64,000 nucleotides of DNA, from contig SFJH01000001.1 of assembly GCA_004555155.1 (NCBI GenBank), forward strand, positions 67,493 through 131,492. The letters are read 5' to 3'. Made by a program: the position numbers and the translations under genes. Within the stretch, counting starts at the first letter, position 1. Each line of letters begins with the position of its first letter. The DNA comes from Clostridiales bacterium. Lineage in GTDB: Bacteria; Bacillota; Clostridia; Christensenellales; Aristaeellaceae. The notes beneath the pieces are model-generated. The model worked only from the letters and a program-made list of their open reading frames with translations. It ran no database searches and had not been told where the DNA came from. This document shows positions 1 through 7,507 of this stretch, piece after piece.

Positions 1-773
1 GTGCGGTCGCCGTCCTTCAGGTTCGTGCGGCGCACGAGCACCGCGTTGGCGAAGGTTTCCTTAGCGTTCGCACCGGTCACGTCGATGACCAGCTTCTTGT
101 TGCCCTTGCCTTCCAGCGCCTTGACGTTGTCATAGATCTCGGAGATGTCCGCGCCGGTCACGCCCAGAACCACGCCCGCCTCGGTGGCGACGGCGTTCAT
201 GGCGTCCAGATTGTCCTTGTTCGCGCCGTTCAGGATCGGCTTGCCGTCCTTGCAGACAGCCAGAGCAGCCTTGGCGACCTCAGCGTCCGCGCAGTCGAGG
301 ATCAGCGCGCGGTCGGCCGCAGCGGCCTTCTTCACGAGCTCGACATACTTGTCGGCGCCGTTGTCAGCATAGTGGACGAACAGGAACTCGACGAACTCGC
401 GCTCGCCGATGCGGTCGTAGTCGATCTTCTTGAGCTCGGCGATCTTCGCATCGACCTCGGCGTCGTCCATGCAGGAGCACAGTGCGCCCGCATACAGGTT
501 CTTGCTGACCAGGGTCTTCTCATGACGGAACAGCACGGTTTCGCCGCCCAGCTTGTGGGCATTGTCGCCGGCGCCGACCTCGATGGTCTTCATCAGGGGC
601 GCGGTGGCCTCGGACAGGGTATCCAGCGCATCCTGGGACATGTAGGGGCACTTGTCGATGGAAACAGCGCCCTGGGCGACCTTCATGGAGAAAGCCATAC
701 ACGTGGGGCTGCCGCATTCCTTACAATTCTTTTTGGGAGTGAGCTTAAAGATGTCAAGACCTTTCAGTGCCAT
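1..773 (-). CDS. acsC: CODH/ACS corrinoid iron-sulfur protein, large (gamma) subunit, 3'-truncated by window
   Basis: This is the large subunit of the corrinoid iron-sulfur protein, which carries the methyl group from methyl-tetrahydrofolate to acetyl-CoA synthase in the cytoplasm. About 257 N-terminal residues are visible; the gene continues past the left edge. The N terminus has the 4Fe-4S motif with Cys17, Cys20, Cys25 and Cys42 (CX2CX4CX16C, including KECGSPTC), as expected for AcsC/CdhE. The ATG at 771-773 is preceded by an AGGAGG site. It starts 22 bases after the acsD stop and is the last visible gene of metF-cooC-acsD-acsC. The cobalamin-binding C-terminal part is outside the window. 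Confidence 0.93.
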   Translation of the reverse strand, partial: MALKGLDIFKLTPKKNCKECGSPTCMAFSMKVAQGAVSIDKCPYMSQDALDTLSEATAPLMKTIEVGAGDNAHKLGGETVLFRHEKTLVSKNLYAGALCSCMDDAEVDAKIAELKKIDYDRIGEREFVEFLFVHYADNGADKYVELVKKAAAADRALILDCADAEVAKAALAVCKDGKPILNGANKDNLDAMNAVATEAGVVLGVTGADISEIYDNVKALEGKGNKKLVIDVTGANAKETFANAVLVRRTNLKDGDR

Positions 774-795
774 GGTATATTTCCTCCTTCCCTGC

Positions 796-1740
796 TTACA
801 TCAGGCTGTCGATGAACTTCGCAATCGTAGCGATGGAAGCGGGATGCTTCATGATGACAACATTGGAACCGCCGACCAGGCAAGCGGACGCGGTGGTGAT
901 TTCCATCTCGATGCCGCGCTCTTCCTGGGAGCCCCAATCCGGAGCCTCGGCCTCAGAGAGCATGGCTTCCTTGGTGGTCCAGGTCTCGGTGGAGATGGGG
1001 GTCACGATGGGCATCTGCAGCATGGCGTCGTTCTGCGCCAGAGCGGCCGCCTTCACGCGATCCAGCGTGGAGGACAGGTACTCGTAGCCGTAACCGGCGG
1101 CGGAGGAACCCAGGTTCATGCAGACGCTGGCAGCGGGAACGCCCAGCTGGGACAGCAGAACGTTGAGCTGCTTGGCCAGGTTGATGTCAACAGCGGACTC
1201 CGCGCCGACCTTCTGATTGTAGGCCAGACCCGCGGAAGCGCCGACGGTCTTGTAGTTCTCTTCACGGGAGGAAAGGACGAGGATGTTCTTGCCCTGCAGT
1301 GCGTCGGAAACGGCGTTGAACAGCTGGGCGTCCTTCTCGACATTCTTGCAGCCCATGACGATGATGGGCATGCTCACGGCGTCGGCAACGGCCTTGGCCA
1401 GCTCGACGCACTCCTCAACGGGCTTGTTCGCGCCGTTGGGATCCGCGCTCTCGAAGTGCAGGCAGATGGCGGAAGCGCCCTCCATCGTCTCGGCCTTCTT
1501 GGCCATGTCGACGACGGACGTGCAGCCCTCATAGAAGGCCAGCAGGCCGGGCGCGGTCTCGCCCTCGAGGCCGGTGTCGCGGATCTCGACCGCGATCGCG
1601 GGCTTGTTGGGCATTTCCGCGTCAAAGGTATAGAACGGCAGGACGTTCTCGCCGCCAATCACGATGCTCTTTTCACCCGTTCCAAGGGTAACGGCATTGA
1701 TCTTAGCGTTGAAAGCCTGCTTTTTCGGAGTGAAAGCCAT
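796..1740 (-). CDS. acsD: CODH/ACS corrinoid iron-sulfur protein, small (delta) subunit
   Basis: This 314-residue protein is the small subunit of the corrinoid iron-sulfur protein and forms a heterodimer with AcsC in the Wood-Ljungdahl pathway. The N terminus (FTPKKQAFNAKI, then VLPFYTFDAEMPNKP) and the TIM-barrel-like body with HFESADPNGANKP and NLGSSAAGYGYEY match AcsD/CdhD. Its length is the usual one for the family. It lies 32 bases after the CooC-type ATPase gene and 22 bases before acsC, so the three are almost certainly co-transcribed. No irregularities were seen. Confidence 0.93.
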   Translation of the reverse strand: MAFTPKKQAFNAKINAVTLGTGEKSIVIGGENVLPFYTFDAEMPNKPAIAVEIRDTGLEGETAPGLLAFYEGCTSVVDMAKKAETMEGASAICLHFESADPNGANKPVEECVELAKAVADAVSMPIIVMGCKNVEKDAQLFNAVSDALQGKNILVLSSREENYKTVGASAGLAYNQKVGAESAVDINLAKQLNVLLSQLGVPAASVCMNLGSSAAGYGYEYLSSTLDRVKAAALAQNDAMLQMPIVTPISTETWTTKEAMLSEAEAPDWGSQEERGIEMEITTASACLVGGSNVVIMKHPASIATIAKFIDSLM

Positions 1741-1772
1741 ATTCGTATCCCCCTAGCATATTGTGATCAAGA

Positions 1773-2543
1773 TTACAGGTTCAGCTTGTCCATGACCGCG
1801 TTCAGCGCGACCTTCACCGGCGAATCCTCCGGCACCTTCGCGCTGGGCTTGCCTTCGCAATCCGCCTCATAGACATTTTCATCCTGAGGAAGTACGCCGA
1901 GAAGCTTCAGCCCATGCTTCTCGATCTCCTCGCGAACGCCTTCATTGAGCTCGCCGTTGGGCGCACGGTTGACGATCAGCTGCATCGTGCCGGGCTTCAG
2001 TTCCAAATCCTCCACCATCTCGGCGATGCGCGCCACGGCCTGAATGCCGCGGCGGGAGCAGTCGCTGATCAGAAGAAGCGTGTCCACATGGGGCAGCGTG
2101 CCGCGGCTGATGTGCTCAAGGCCGGCTTCGTTGTCAATCACCATGTACGCATAGTGATCCACATACTTGTCAATCTGCGCCTTCAGTACGCCGTTGACAT
2201 AGCAATAGCAGCCCTTGCCCTGAGTACGCCCCATGACCAGCATGTCAAAATCGTCCTCTTCAATCAGCGCGGAATTGAATTTATACTCGGCGTACTCCTG
2301 CTTCGTCATGCCCGAAGGAATCGGGCTGACCTTCATGAGTTCTGCGCGGGCCATCTCCTCGCGGATGTCGCCCAGCGTGGTTTCCACCTCTACGCCGAGC
2401 ACCTCGTTGAGATTGGAATTCGCGTCCGCGTCCACGACCAGCAAAGGACCTTTCTCCCGCCGGGTCAGCGCTTCGATAATCAGGCCGCAGGTCGTCGTCT
2501 TGCCGACGCCGCCCTTGCCGGCCACCGCAATGATGTGTGCCAT
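1773..2543 (-). CDS. cooC: CooC/AcsF-type nickel-insertion ATPase
   Basis: This 256-residue MinD-family ATPase is predicted to help load nickel into carbon monoxide dehydrogenase or acetyl-CoA synthase. A deviant Walker A (GKGGVGKTT) lies at residues 9-17. Cys112 and Cys114 form the CxC motif (GKGCYCYV) that binds metal at the dimer interface in CooC proteins, at the same numbering as in characterised CooC. The open frame extends 26 codons upstream, but ATG at 2543 is chosen because AAGGAG lies just before it and the Walker motif sits at the N terminus. It is the second gene of the metF-cooC-acsD-acsC set. Whether it serves CODH (CooC) or ACS (AcsF) cannot be decided here. Confidence 0.9.
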   Translation of the reverse strand: MAHIIAVAGKGGVGKTTTCGLIIEALTRREKGPLLVVDADANSNLNEVLGVEVETTLGDIREEMARAELMKVSPIPSGMTKQEYAEYKFNSALIEEDDFDMLVMGRTQGKGCYCYVNGVLKAQIDKYVDHYAYMVIDNEAGLEHISRGTLPHVDTLLLISDCSRRGIQAVARIAEMVEDLELKPGTMQLIVNRAPNGELNEGVREEIEKHGLKLLGVLPQDENVYEADCEGKPSAKVPEDSPVKVALNAVMDKLNL

Positions 2544-2702
2544 AACGCAAGCTCCTTGAAATGCGAATCCATTGGATTCGCGTTGATTCGCTTTCCAATC
2601 GGCATGAATCCTCGAATTCACGCCGGTTGGAAAGCATTTCCAGCCTTCAGGCCGCGTCGGAAGCGAACCTGTTCAATCCGGTTCGCCTCCGCGCAATCCT
2701 GA
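2544..2702 (-). other. metF-cooC intergenic region with three inverted repeats
   Basis: This 159-base gap inside the operon holds three separate dyads. They are GAATCCATTGGATTC at about 2566-2580, CTTTCCAA with TTGGAAAG at about 2590-2635, and GCGAACC with GGTTCGC at about 2664-2687. None is followed by a clear T-run in the minus direction, so a simple terminator is not obvious. They may be mRNA processing or stabilising hairpins that set different levels of MetF and the corrinoid proteins, or a degraded intergenic repeat. Confidence 0.4.
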
Positions 2703-3635
2703 TTAGCCGATGTAATCCATGATGCCGGATTCCTTGACGAGACGGGTAACGTCCTCGTACTTGTTCAGCGCATACAGATGGATACCATCGATGCCGCAGA
2801 CGCGATACTCGTCGATGAGTTTGATGGTGTACTCCATGCCGGCTTCCTTGAACGCAGCCTTCTTCTTCGCGATGGACTCTTCGCTCTCGTTGGGCGCGAA
2901 GGGATTCGGGAAGATCCAGTTCTTGGAGATGACTTCCGCCAGCGCACGGGGCATGACGCAGCCGTTGCGGGACAGCGCCATGTTGATGGTCGCGGCAGCG
3001 TCCAGAACGGGCATGATGCCGACGTCCACAGGCAGCCAGATGCCGGCGCCGCGGATCGCGTCCATCCACCAGCGGAACTGATCCATATCCCAGCACAGCT
3101 GAGTCATGATGTAGTCGGCGCCCTCATCCTGCTTCTGCTTCAGGAAGGAGATGTCCGCCTCGATGCTGCGGCAGGCGATGTGGCCTTCCGGAGAACCCGC
3201 AACAGCGATGGTGAACTTGTCGCCGAACTCCTTGCGGACGAACTTCACCAGCTCAGTGGCATAGTGCAGGTCGCCGTTGGTGCCGGTCCAGCCGAAGGGG
3301 ATGTCGCCGCGCAGCGCGAGCATGTGATCGATGCCATGATCGAGATAGGTCTGCAGCTGATCCTTGATGCCTTCCTTGGTGTTGGCCACGCAGGTGAAAT
3401 GGGTCACCGGGATCGCCTTGCCGTCCTTCTTGATCTTGTCCAGAACCTCAAGGTTCTTGCCGACATTCGTTCCGCCAGCGCCGTAGGTGCAGGAGATGTA
3501 GTCGGGGTTCAGCTCGTAAAGATGGTCAAGAACGCCACCCTCACCGCAGAGCTTCTCCATACCAACATCCGTCTTCGGCGGGAAAACCTCAAAGGAAAAG
3601 GCCATACGATTCTTCAGGATTTCTGCAACACTCAT
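2703..3635 (-). CDS. metF: Methylenetetrahydrofolate reductase
   Basis: This 310-residue protein reduces methylene-THF to methyl-THF, the methyl donor for the corrinoid protein encoded downstream. It has the family N terminus (FSFEVFPPKTD), the SCTYGAGGT strand, LALRGDIP and the C-terminal YRVCGIDGIHLYALNK segment. ATG at 3635 is used rather than a longer frame because AGGAGG precedes it. A promoter lies about 70 bases upstream. MetF of acetogens usually works with MetV, an N-terminally distinct partner; no metV is visible beside it in this window. It is the first gene of the Wood-Ljungdahl block. Confidence 0.92.
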   Translation of the reverse strand: MSVAEILKNRMAFSFEVFPPKTDVGMEKLCGEGGVLDHLYELNPDYISCTYGAGGTNVGKNLEVLDKIKKDGKAIPVTHFTCVANTKEGIKDQLQTYLDHGIDHMLALRGDIPFGWTGTNGDLHYATELVKFVRKEFGDKFTIAVAGSPEGHIACRSIEADISFLKQKQDEGADYIMTQLCWDMDQFRWWMDAIRGAGIWLPVDVGIMPVLDAAATINMALSRNGCVMPRALAEVISKNWIFPNPFAPNESEESIAKKKAAFKEAGMEYTIKLIDEYRVCGIDGIHLYALNKYEDVTRLVKESGIMDYIG

Positions 3636-3705
3636 TGTCTTTCTCCTCCTAATGTGTCGGATAATGCAAGGTAAGGCAACAGACCTATACCCATTAGCAT
3701 ATTTT

Positions 3706-3734
3706 ATCTTACCACAAACCTCTGTTAAGTGCAA
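3706..3734 (-). promoter_or_regulatory. Predicted promoter of metF operon
   Basis: On the minus strand there is TTGCAC (3729-3734), a 17-base spacer and TAAGAT (3706-3711). It reads toward metF and leaves a leader of roughly 65 bases ending in AGGAGG. Confidence 0.5.
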
Positions 3735-3755
3735 GTATCAATTCAAATTTCCGCC

Positions 3756-3986
3756 TTAAATTCGAGAAAATACAAACTTCTGAACGACGCCTGAACAGCT
3801 CGCATACACGATGATGTTCTCTCCGTCGCCCTCGTCCACGGTCAGTTCCAGGTTCTGTTCGTCGCGCAGCATCTGCCGCACCGCCTGAACCGGATCGTCG
3901 GTTTCGATTTCATCGAAGAACACGTCCCGCATCTGATTGCGCGCGCATTCGTTCTGAATCTCCCGAACCACCTCGTACAGCGCCAC
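3756..3986 (-). CDS. Small hypothetical protein (76 aa) beside nickel genes
   Basis: This is an acidic 76-residue protein that I do not recognise. It starts at GTG (3984-3986) behind a strong AAAGGAGG site. It has no membrane segment; residues 1-45 look helical and acidic, followed by short strands ending KFVFSRI. There are two Cys (residues 14 and 64) and no histidine, so it is not an obvious metal carrier. It lies downstream of cooT but is separated from it by a hairpin at 4006-4036, so it may be read at a lower level from the same promoter. Confidence 0.6.
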   Translation of the reverse strand: MALYEVVREIQNECARNQMRDVFFDEIETDDPVQAVRQMLRDEQNLELTVDEGDGENIIVYASCSGVVQKFVFSRI

Positions 3987-4005
3987 GAAATCCCTCCTTT
4001 ACAGA

Positions 4006-4036
4006 AAAGGCCGACAGCAATGCGCAGTCGGCCTTT
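4006..4036 (-). terminator. Hairpin terminator after cooT
   Basis: The stem AAAGGCCGAC / GTCGGCCTTT is followed by TTTTC on the minus strand. It separates cooT from the 76-residue gene and may allow partial read-through. Confidence 0.65.
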
Positions 4037-4043
4037 GTTCCCG

Positions 4044-4235
4044 TCAGTTCTTCGGCGCGACCACGACGGTGCCGCCCGTCAGATCCGCCGATTTGATCTC
4101 GCCCCTGATCTTTTCCTCTCTGCCCATGATGTCCGTCAGCGTCACCACGCCGTCACTGCATTCAATGAGCATGACATTCTTCAGAATTTCGTTTTCCGGC
4201 GCCTTCGCGCCGCGATAGACTGTGGAAAGGCACAT
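4044..4235 (-). CDS. cooT: CooT-family nickel-binding protein
   Basis: This 63-residue protein begins MCLSTVYRG, the diagnostic start of CooT-family proteins, in which Cys2 binds nickel in the dimer. A small beta-barrel pattern follows (VTLTDIMGREEKIRGEIK). CooT is linked to maturation of the Ni-containing CO dehydrogenase C-cluster. An AAGGAAG site precedes the ATG. It lies 30 bases downstream of a His-rich protein gene and close to the CODH/ACS block, which supports a role in nickel delivery. Confidence 0.85.
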   Translation of the reverse strand: MCLSTVYRGAKAPENEILKNVMLIECSDGVVTLTDIMGREEKIRGEIKSADLTGGTVVVAPKN

Positions 4236-4265
4236 GAAAATCGCTTCCTTTCGAATCCTGCGGGA

Positions 4266-4616
4266 TTACTGCGGAATGTTCATGGCCGCCAGCACGGCGG
4301 ACAGCCGCATATTTCCCTTTTCAAAATCGGAAACCGCCGCCATCACCTGCTCGAAGGCCGTGCTGTCGCCCAGCTCCTTCAGCTGCTTCGCCAGGCCGGC
4401 CAGCTCGTTGGCGTGCGCGGCATTGTGGTTGACCATGTACTTCATCATGGCAATCAGCTCTGCCCGGGGATCGCCGCCGCACTTGGCGCAGTCGCCGTGG
4501 CAGTGCGCCTGCTCCGGCTCATGGCAATGCTCGTGGTCGTGGCCGTGGTCGTGATCGTGGCTATGGGGAATATTGTGCTCGTGCATATATTCATGATCGT
4601 GATGTTCGTGTCCCAT
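4266..4616 (-). CDS. His-rich putative nickel-binding/storage protein
   Basis: This 116-residue protein has a strongly His-rich first third (about 17 His in residues 3-40, with MHEHNIPHSHDHDHG) and a short Cys patch (CHGDCAKCGGD, about residues 39-49). A helical C-terminal domain follows (about residues 50-116). Such tails are common in nickel chaperones and stores, so nickel binding is inferred from composition and from co-transcription with cooT. The IPHSHDH motif also occurs in the divergently encoded repressor, suggesting a common origin of the metal-binding segments. It is not HypB or SlyD: no GTPase or FKBP motifs are present. Confidence 0.75.
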   Translation of the reverse strand: MGHEHHDHEYMHEHNIPHSHDHDHGHDHEHCHEPEQAHCHGDCAKCGGDPRAELIAMMKYMVNHNAAHANELAGLAKQLKELGDSTAFEQVMAAVSDFEKGNMRLSAVLAAMNIPQ

Positions 4617-4873
4617 GATCGGTCTGCTCCTTTGATTTTGATTTCCATCTCTTGGTCATTATACAACAGCCGTCCGGCTTTGTCAAAAGCTTCCGCATTA
4701 TATCTACCCCGTCGGCCGCCGCCAGAATCAATATACCTCAAAACTTTACGTTCAGCAAGCCTCCACGGGGGATATTTCCCGGAATTCTTCTTATTTAATT
4801 AACACGATCTCATCGATTTTACATTGCATTCCCGCGCTTCATATCGTAAAATGAACCCGAGAGGTGAAACCCG
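4617..4873. promoter_or_regulatory. Divergent control region of nickel island
   Basis: This 257-base intergenic region lies between the His-rich/cooT genes and the divergent CsoR/RcnR-type repressor. It contains G/C tracts in AT-rich surroundings (for example CCACGGGGGATA near 4766), the kind of sequence bound by this repressor family, but no perfect operator is identified. Confidence 0.4.
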
Positions 4874-5278
4874 ATGCACGAGATTCATGAAAACGATCAC
4901 GACGCCCTGCATGCCGCAGGCATCCCCCATTCCCACGATCACGAGGCGCTGACCGACGAGGCGCACGCCGCTCTGCACGCCGCCGGTATTCCTCACGCCC
5001 ACCACGGCCACACGCATACCCATGAAAATACAAAGGCCGTCCTGAACCGCCTTTCCCGCGCCATCGGGCATCTGCAGTCCGTCAAGCGCATGGTGGAAGA
5101 AGGGCGCGACTGCTCGGAGGTGCTGGTGCAGATCGCCGCCGTGCGCTCCGCCATCGACAACACCGGCAAGGTCATCCTTCAGGATCACCTGAAGCACTGC
5201 ATCGTCGACGCAGCCCGCGAAGGCGACCAGCAGGCCATCGACGATCTCTGCGCCGCCATTGAAAAATATATGAAATAA
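4874..5278 (+). CDS. CsoR/RcnR-family metal-sensing repressor with His-rich N-terminal extension
   Basis: This 134-residue protein has a C-terminal four-helix DUF156 repressor domain (about residues 50-134). Cys80, His105 and Cys109 match the C-H-C ligand spacing (25 and 4) of CsoR. The N-terminal 50 residues are unusual: two copies of LHAAGIPHxH (residues 12-21 and 34-43) plus HGHTHTH. The gene starts at ATG 4874 behind GAGAGGTGA and is divergent from the His-rich/cooT genes, which it probably controls. Canonical CsoR senses Cu(I); the His extension and neighbours favour nickel or a mixed response. The metal is therefore inferred. Confidence 0.82.
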   Translation: MHEIHENDHDALHAAGIPHSHDHEALTDEAHAALHAAGIPHAHHGHTHTHENTKAVLNRLSRAIGHLQSVKRMVEEGRDCSEVLVQIAAVRSAIDNTGKVILQDHLKHCIVDAAREGDQQAIDDLCAAIEKYMK

Positions 5279-5376
5279 ACGCAGCGAACGATCCGCCGTC
5301 TTTTCAGGATCCCGGGCCATCCTTTTCCCACGGCACACCGCAAAGCATTCATGCTGAAATTCAGGAGGGAATCCTT

Positions 5377-5991
5377 TTGACACAGAAGGAACGCATGGAA
5401 GCAGGTCTTGTCTACGATCCTGCCGATCAGGAGATCATGGACGATCAGGCTCAAAGACTTGAACTGATGTATGATTTCAACGCCTGCCGCCCGAGCGAGT
5501 ATGAAAAGCGCACGGAATTGCTGCACAGGATGCTCGGAAAAATGGGAGAAGGATGCTACATTGAGCCGCCTTTCAGAGCCAACTGGGCGGGAAAGCATCT
5601 GTATCTTGGCAATCATGTCTATGTGAACTTCAACCTGACCATCGTGGATGACGCGGACATTTTCATCGGCGACAAGGTCATGATTGGGCCGAATGTGACG
5701 ATTGCGACCGCCAATCACCCGATTGCCCCTGAGCTGCGCGCCCGGGCGCTGCAATACAACCGGAGCGTGCACATTGGAAACAACGTCTGGATCGGCGCCG
5801 GAGCGATTCTCCTGCCGGGCATCTCGATCGGCGACAATTCGGTCATCGGCGCAGGAAGCGTCGTCACCAAGGACATTCCGGCCAACGTGGTTGCGGTCGG
5901 CAATCCCTGCAAAGTCCTCCGCGAAATCGGAGAGCGGGATCAGACGTATTTCTACAAGAGCGAAAGGATCGACTGGGATAATCTGAAATGA
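5377..5991 (+). CDS. Maltose/galactoside O-acetyltransferase family (left-handed beta-helix)
   Basis: This 204-residue protein acetylates a sugar or similar acceptor from acetyl-CoA. It has the Mac domain at the N terminus (MTQKERMEAGLVYDP) and hexapeptide repeats (IGPNVTI, IGNNVWIGAGAILLPGI, IGDNSVIGAGSVVTKDI), with the catalytic His in TANHPI. Translation starts at TTG 5377 after a clear CAGGAGG site. The natural acceptor cannot be told from sequence. It is monocistronic, ending before a bidirectional terminator. Confidence 0.85.
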   Translation: MTQKERMEAGLVYDPADQEIMDDQAQRLELMYDFNACRPSEYEKRTELLHRMLGKMGEGCYIEPPFRANWAGKHLYLGNHVYVNFNLTIVDDADIFIGDKVMIGPNVTIATANHPIAPELRARALQYNRSVHIGNNVWIGAGAILLPGISIGDNSVIGAGSVVTKDIPANVVAVGNPCKVLREIGERDQTYFYKSERIDWDNLK

Positions 5992-6020
5992 CAGACTGAC
6001 CGCGATTCATTTCGAAAAAA

Positions 6021-6061
6021 GCAGAGCCTGACGCGCTGAATCTTCAGCCGTCAGGCTCTGC
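6021..6061. terminator. Bidirectional rho-independent terminator
   Basis: The stem GCAGAGCCTGACG / CGTCAGGCTCTGC is flanked by A6 on one side and CTTTT on the other. It lies between the convergent acetyltransferase and folate-transporter genes. Confidence 0.85.
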
Positions 6062-6114
6062 CTTTTACAGAATGTCTTCAGAAAACGTGCGCAGGATTGT
6101 CCGCCGCACTTTTC

Positions 6115-7203
6115 TTATTCGAAGTCGTCCTCGTAGGAAACGACCTCTCCCGTCTTCTTGTCCAGGACAATCGTCGCATAGCCCACGTTGACCAGCGCGT
6201 CATCCGCCTTTGCCTTGGACTTGGAGTAGCCGTTGAGCGTCTCCAGACCGTAGGTGGACTCGGAATTCTCCGCCAGCTTCTCGGCGATGTTGGCCTCCAG
6301 CTCGGCCTGATCCACGGTATAGACCGCGACGGAATAGGTCACATTCGGATCGAGGAACTTGGGATAGGCGCTCTCGATGATGGTGACCACCGTCTCGCCC
6401 TCAAGGGACGCGTTGTTTTCCACCACGATCGGCGCCATCGACATGTTCTTCTCCAGCCGCTCGGAGGCGGTGTAGCTCGCGCTCAGAGAGGTCACGTTGT
6501 AAGAATAGACGGAGTAGCCGAACACGGCCGCCGCTCCGACGACCACGAGCACGACCAGCGCGACGATGCTCTTCTTGGTGAAGCGCAGCTTGTCATAATC
6601 GCAAACCATCAGGTTCATCTGCTTCGCGGCGGGGATCAGCGCGCGGAACAGCACCGTCAGAACAAAGGATTCGACCGGGATTTCGGCCAGATTCTTCACG
6701 ATGCGCAGCATGTCGACGGGCGCATAATACTTGCCCAGGATCATGTCATAGTAGAGCATCATGATCGGCGTGTTGATGAGGATATTCACGCCGAAGTTGA
6801 TCAGAAAGCTTGCGAAAATGATGCGTCCAATGCTGATCTTCGAACGATAGAAGCACAGCGCATAGAACAGCGAGCCTGCGATCTCCACGAAAATGAACGG
6901 GAAGAAATACACGCCCGTCGGGAAGAGAATGCATCCGAGCGTATCGGTAATGGCCGCCGCCACAATCGCCACGACCGGCCCGAACACCGCCGCGCCGAAG
7001 GCGTTGACGATGAACGCCGTATTGATGCGCAGATCCGGCGCAATCGGGATGCTGACCATCTTCAGAACGACGCGCAGCGCGATCATCAGCGCCGCAAAGA
7101 CGAGAATCTTCGTCTTTTTGAATTCGCTGGCGGCCTGTTTCCAGTAGGCCTTGGAGAACGGGTGCGGGAAGAGTTCGGGTGCCTGGGAGCCATTCATGGA
7201 CAT
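6115..7203 (-). CDS. folT: ECF transporter S component, folate (FolT) type, with long C-terminal extension
   Basis: This 362-residue membrane protein is a substrate-binding S component for folate uptake through an energy-coupling factor transporter. The first 200 residues have the S-component hydrophobic pattern (ALMIALRVVLKMVSIPI, FGPVVAIVAAAITDTLG, FFPFIFVEIAGSLFYAL). The substrate is indicated by a THF riboswitch directly upstream. S components are normally near 180 residues. Here a further hydrophobic helix (VALVVLVVVGAAAVFGY) leads into about 130 hydrophilic residues with two segments resembling small repeat domains. ATG 7203 is chosen because AAAGGAGG precedes it and the riboswitch lies upstream of it. 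Confidence 0.8.
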   Translation of the reverse strand: MSMNGSQAPELFPHPFSKAYWKQAASEFKKTKILVFAALMIALRVVLKMVSIPIAPDLRINTAFIVNAFGAAVFGPVVAIVAAAITDTLGCILFPTGVYFFPFIFVEIAGSLFYALCFYRSKISIGRIIFASFLINFGVNILINTPIMMLYYDMILGKYYAPVDMLRIVKNLAEIPVESFVLTVLFRALIPAAKQMNLMVCDYDKLRFTKKSIVALVVLVVVGAAAVFGYSVYSYNVTSLSASYTASERLEKNMSMAPIVVENNASLEGETVVTIIESAYPKFLDPNVTYSVAVYTVDQAELEANIAEKLAENSESTYGLETLNGYSKSKAKADDALVNVGYATIVLDKKTGEVVSYEDDFE

Positions 7204-7247
7204 AAAAAAACCTCCTTTCAGAGCAAACACTTGCTGCATAAGGAGGT
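7202..7247 (-). promoter_or_regulatory. RBS-sequestering hairpin / terminator of THF riboswitch
   Basis: On the minus strand ACCTCCTT pairs with AAGGAGGT, which includes the folT ribosome site, and is followed by T7. This expression platform could block translation or stop transcription when folate is bound. Confidence 0.7.
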
Positions 7248-7270
7248 GTAAAGATTTCTCCATATGTGGT

Positions 7271-7367
7271 TCAGCGGGTGCGGGTTCCCAACCGCGGCTT
7301 TCGCCTTCGTCCGCCAGACAACTCCCCATTTTGGCGGCACTTAACGAAGAGAACCCTACTCTGTCAG
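7271..7367 (-). ncRNA. Tetrahydrofolate (THF) riboswitch
   Basis: Read on the minus strand, the leader shows the conserved THF-I elements in order: AGAGTAG, CGTTAAGTG, AATGGGGAGTTGTC, ACGAAGGCGAAAGCCGCGGT and CACCCGCT. The pairing of terminal P1 and the internal pseudoknot segments looks intact. It lies between a good promoter (7373-7401) and the folT gene, so it should control folate uptake in response to THF. Confidence 0.9.
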
Positions 7368-7372
7368 AGGCT

Positions 7373-7401
7373 ATTATAAACCATTCTCCAGAAAATGGCA
7401 A
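7373..7401 (-). promoter_or_regulatory. Promoter of folT
   Basis: On the minus strand there is TTGCCA (7396-7401), a 17-base spacer and TATAAT (7373-7378), a few bases before the start of the THF riboswitch. Confidence 0.8.
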
Positions 7402-7507
7402 GTTCGTTTTCCCATTTTCAGAAGAAAAAGTTGCCGCTTGATTTTTGGTGAATCCGGTCGTATAATCATTGCGTCCGGGTGATTCCAGAACAGGGAGGTC
7501 TTCTCGC

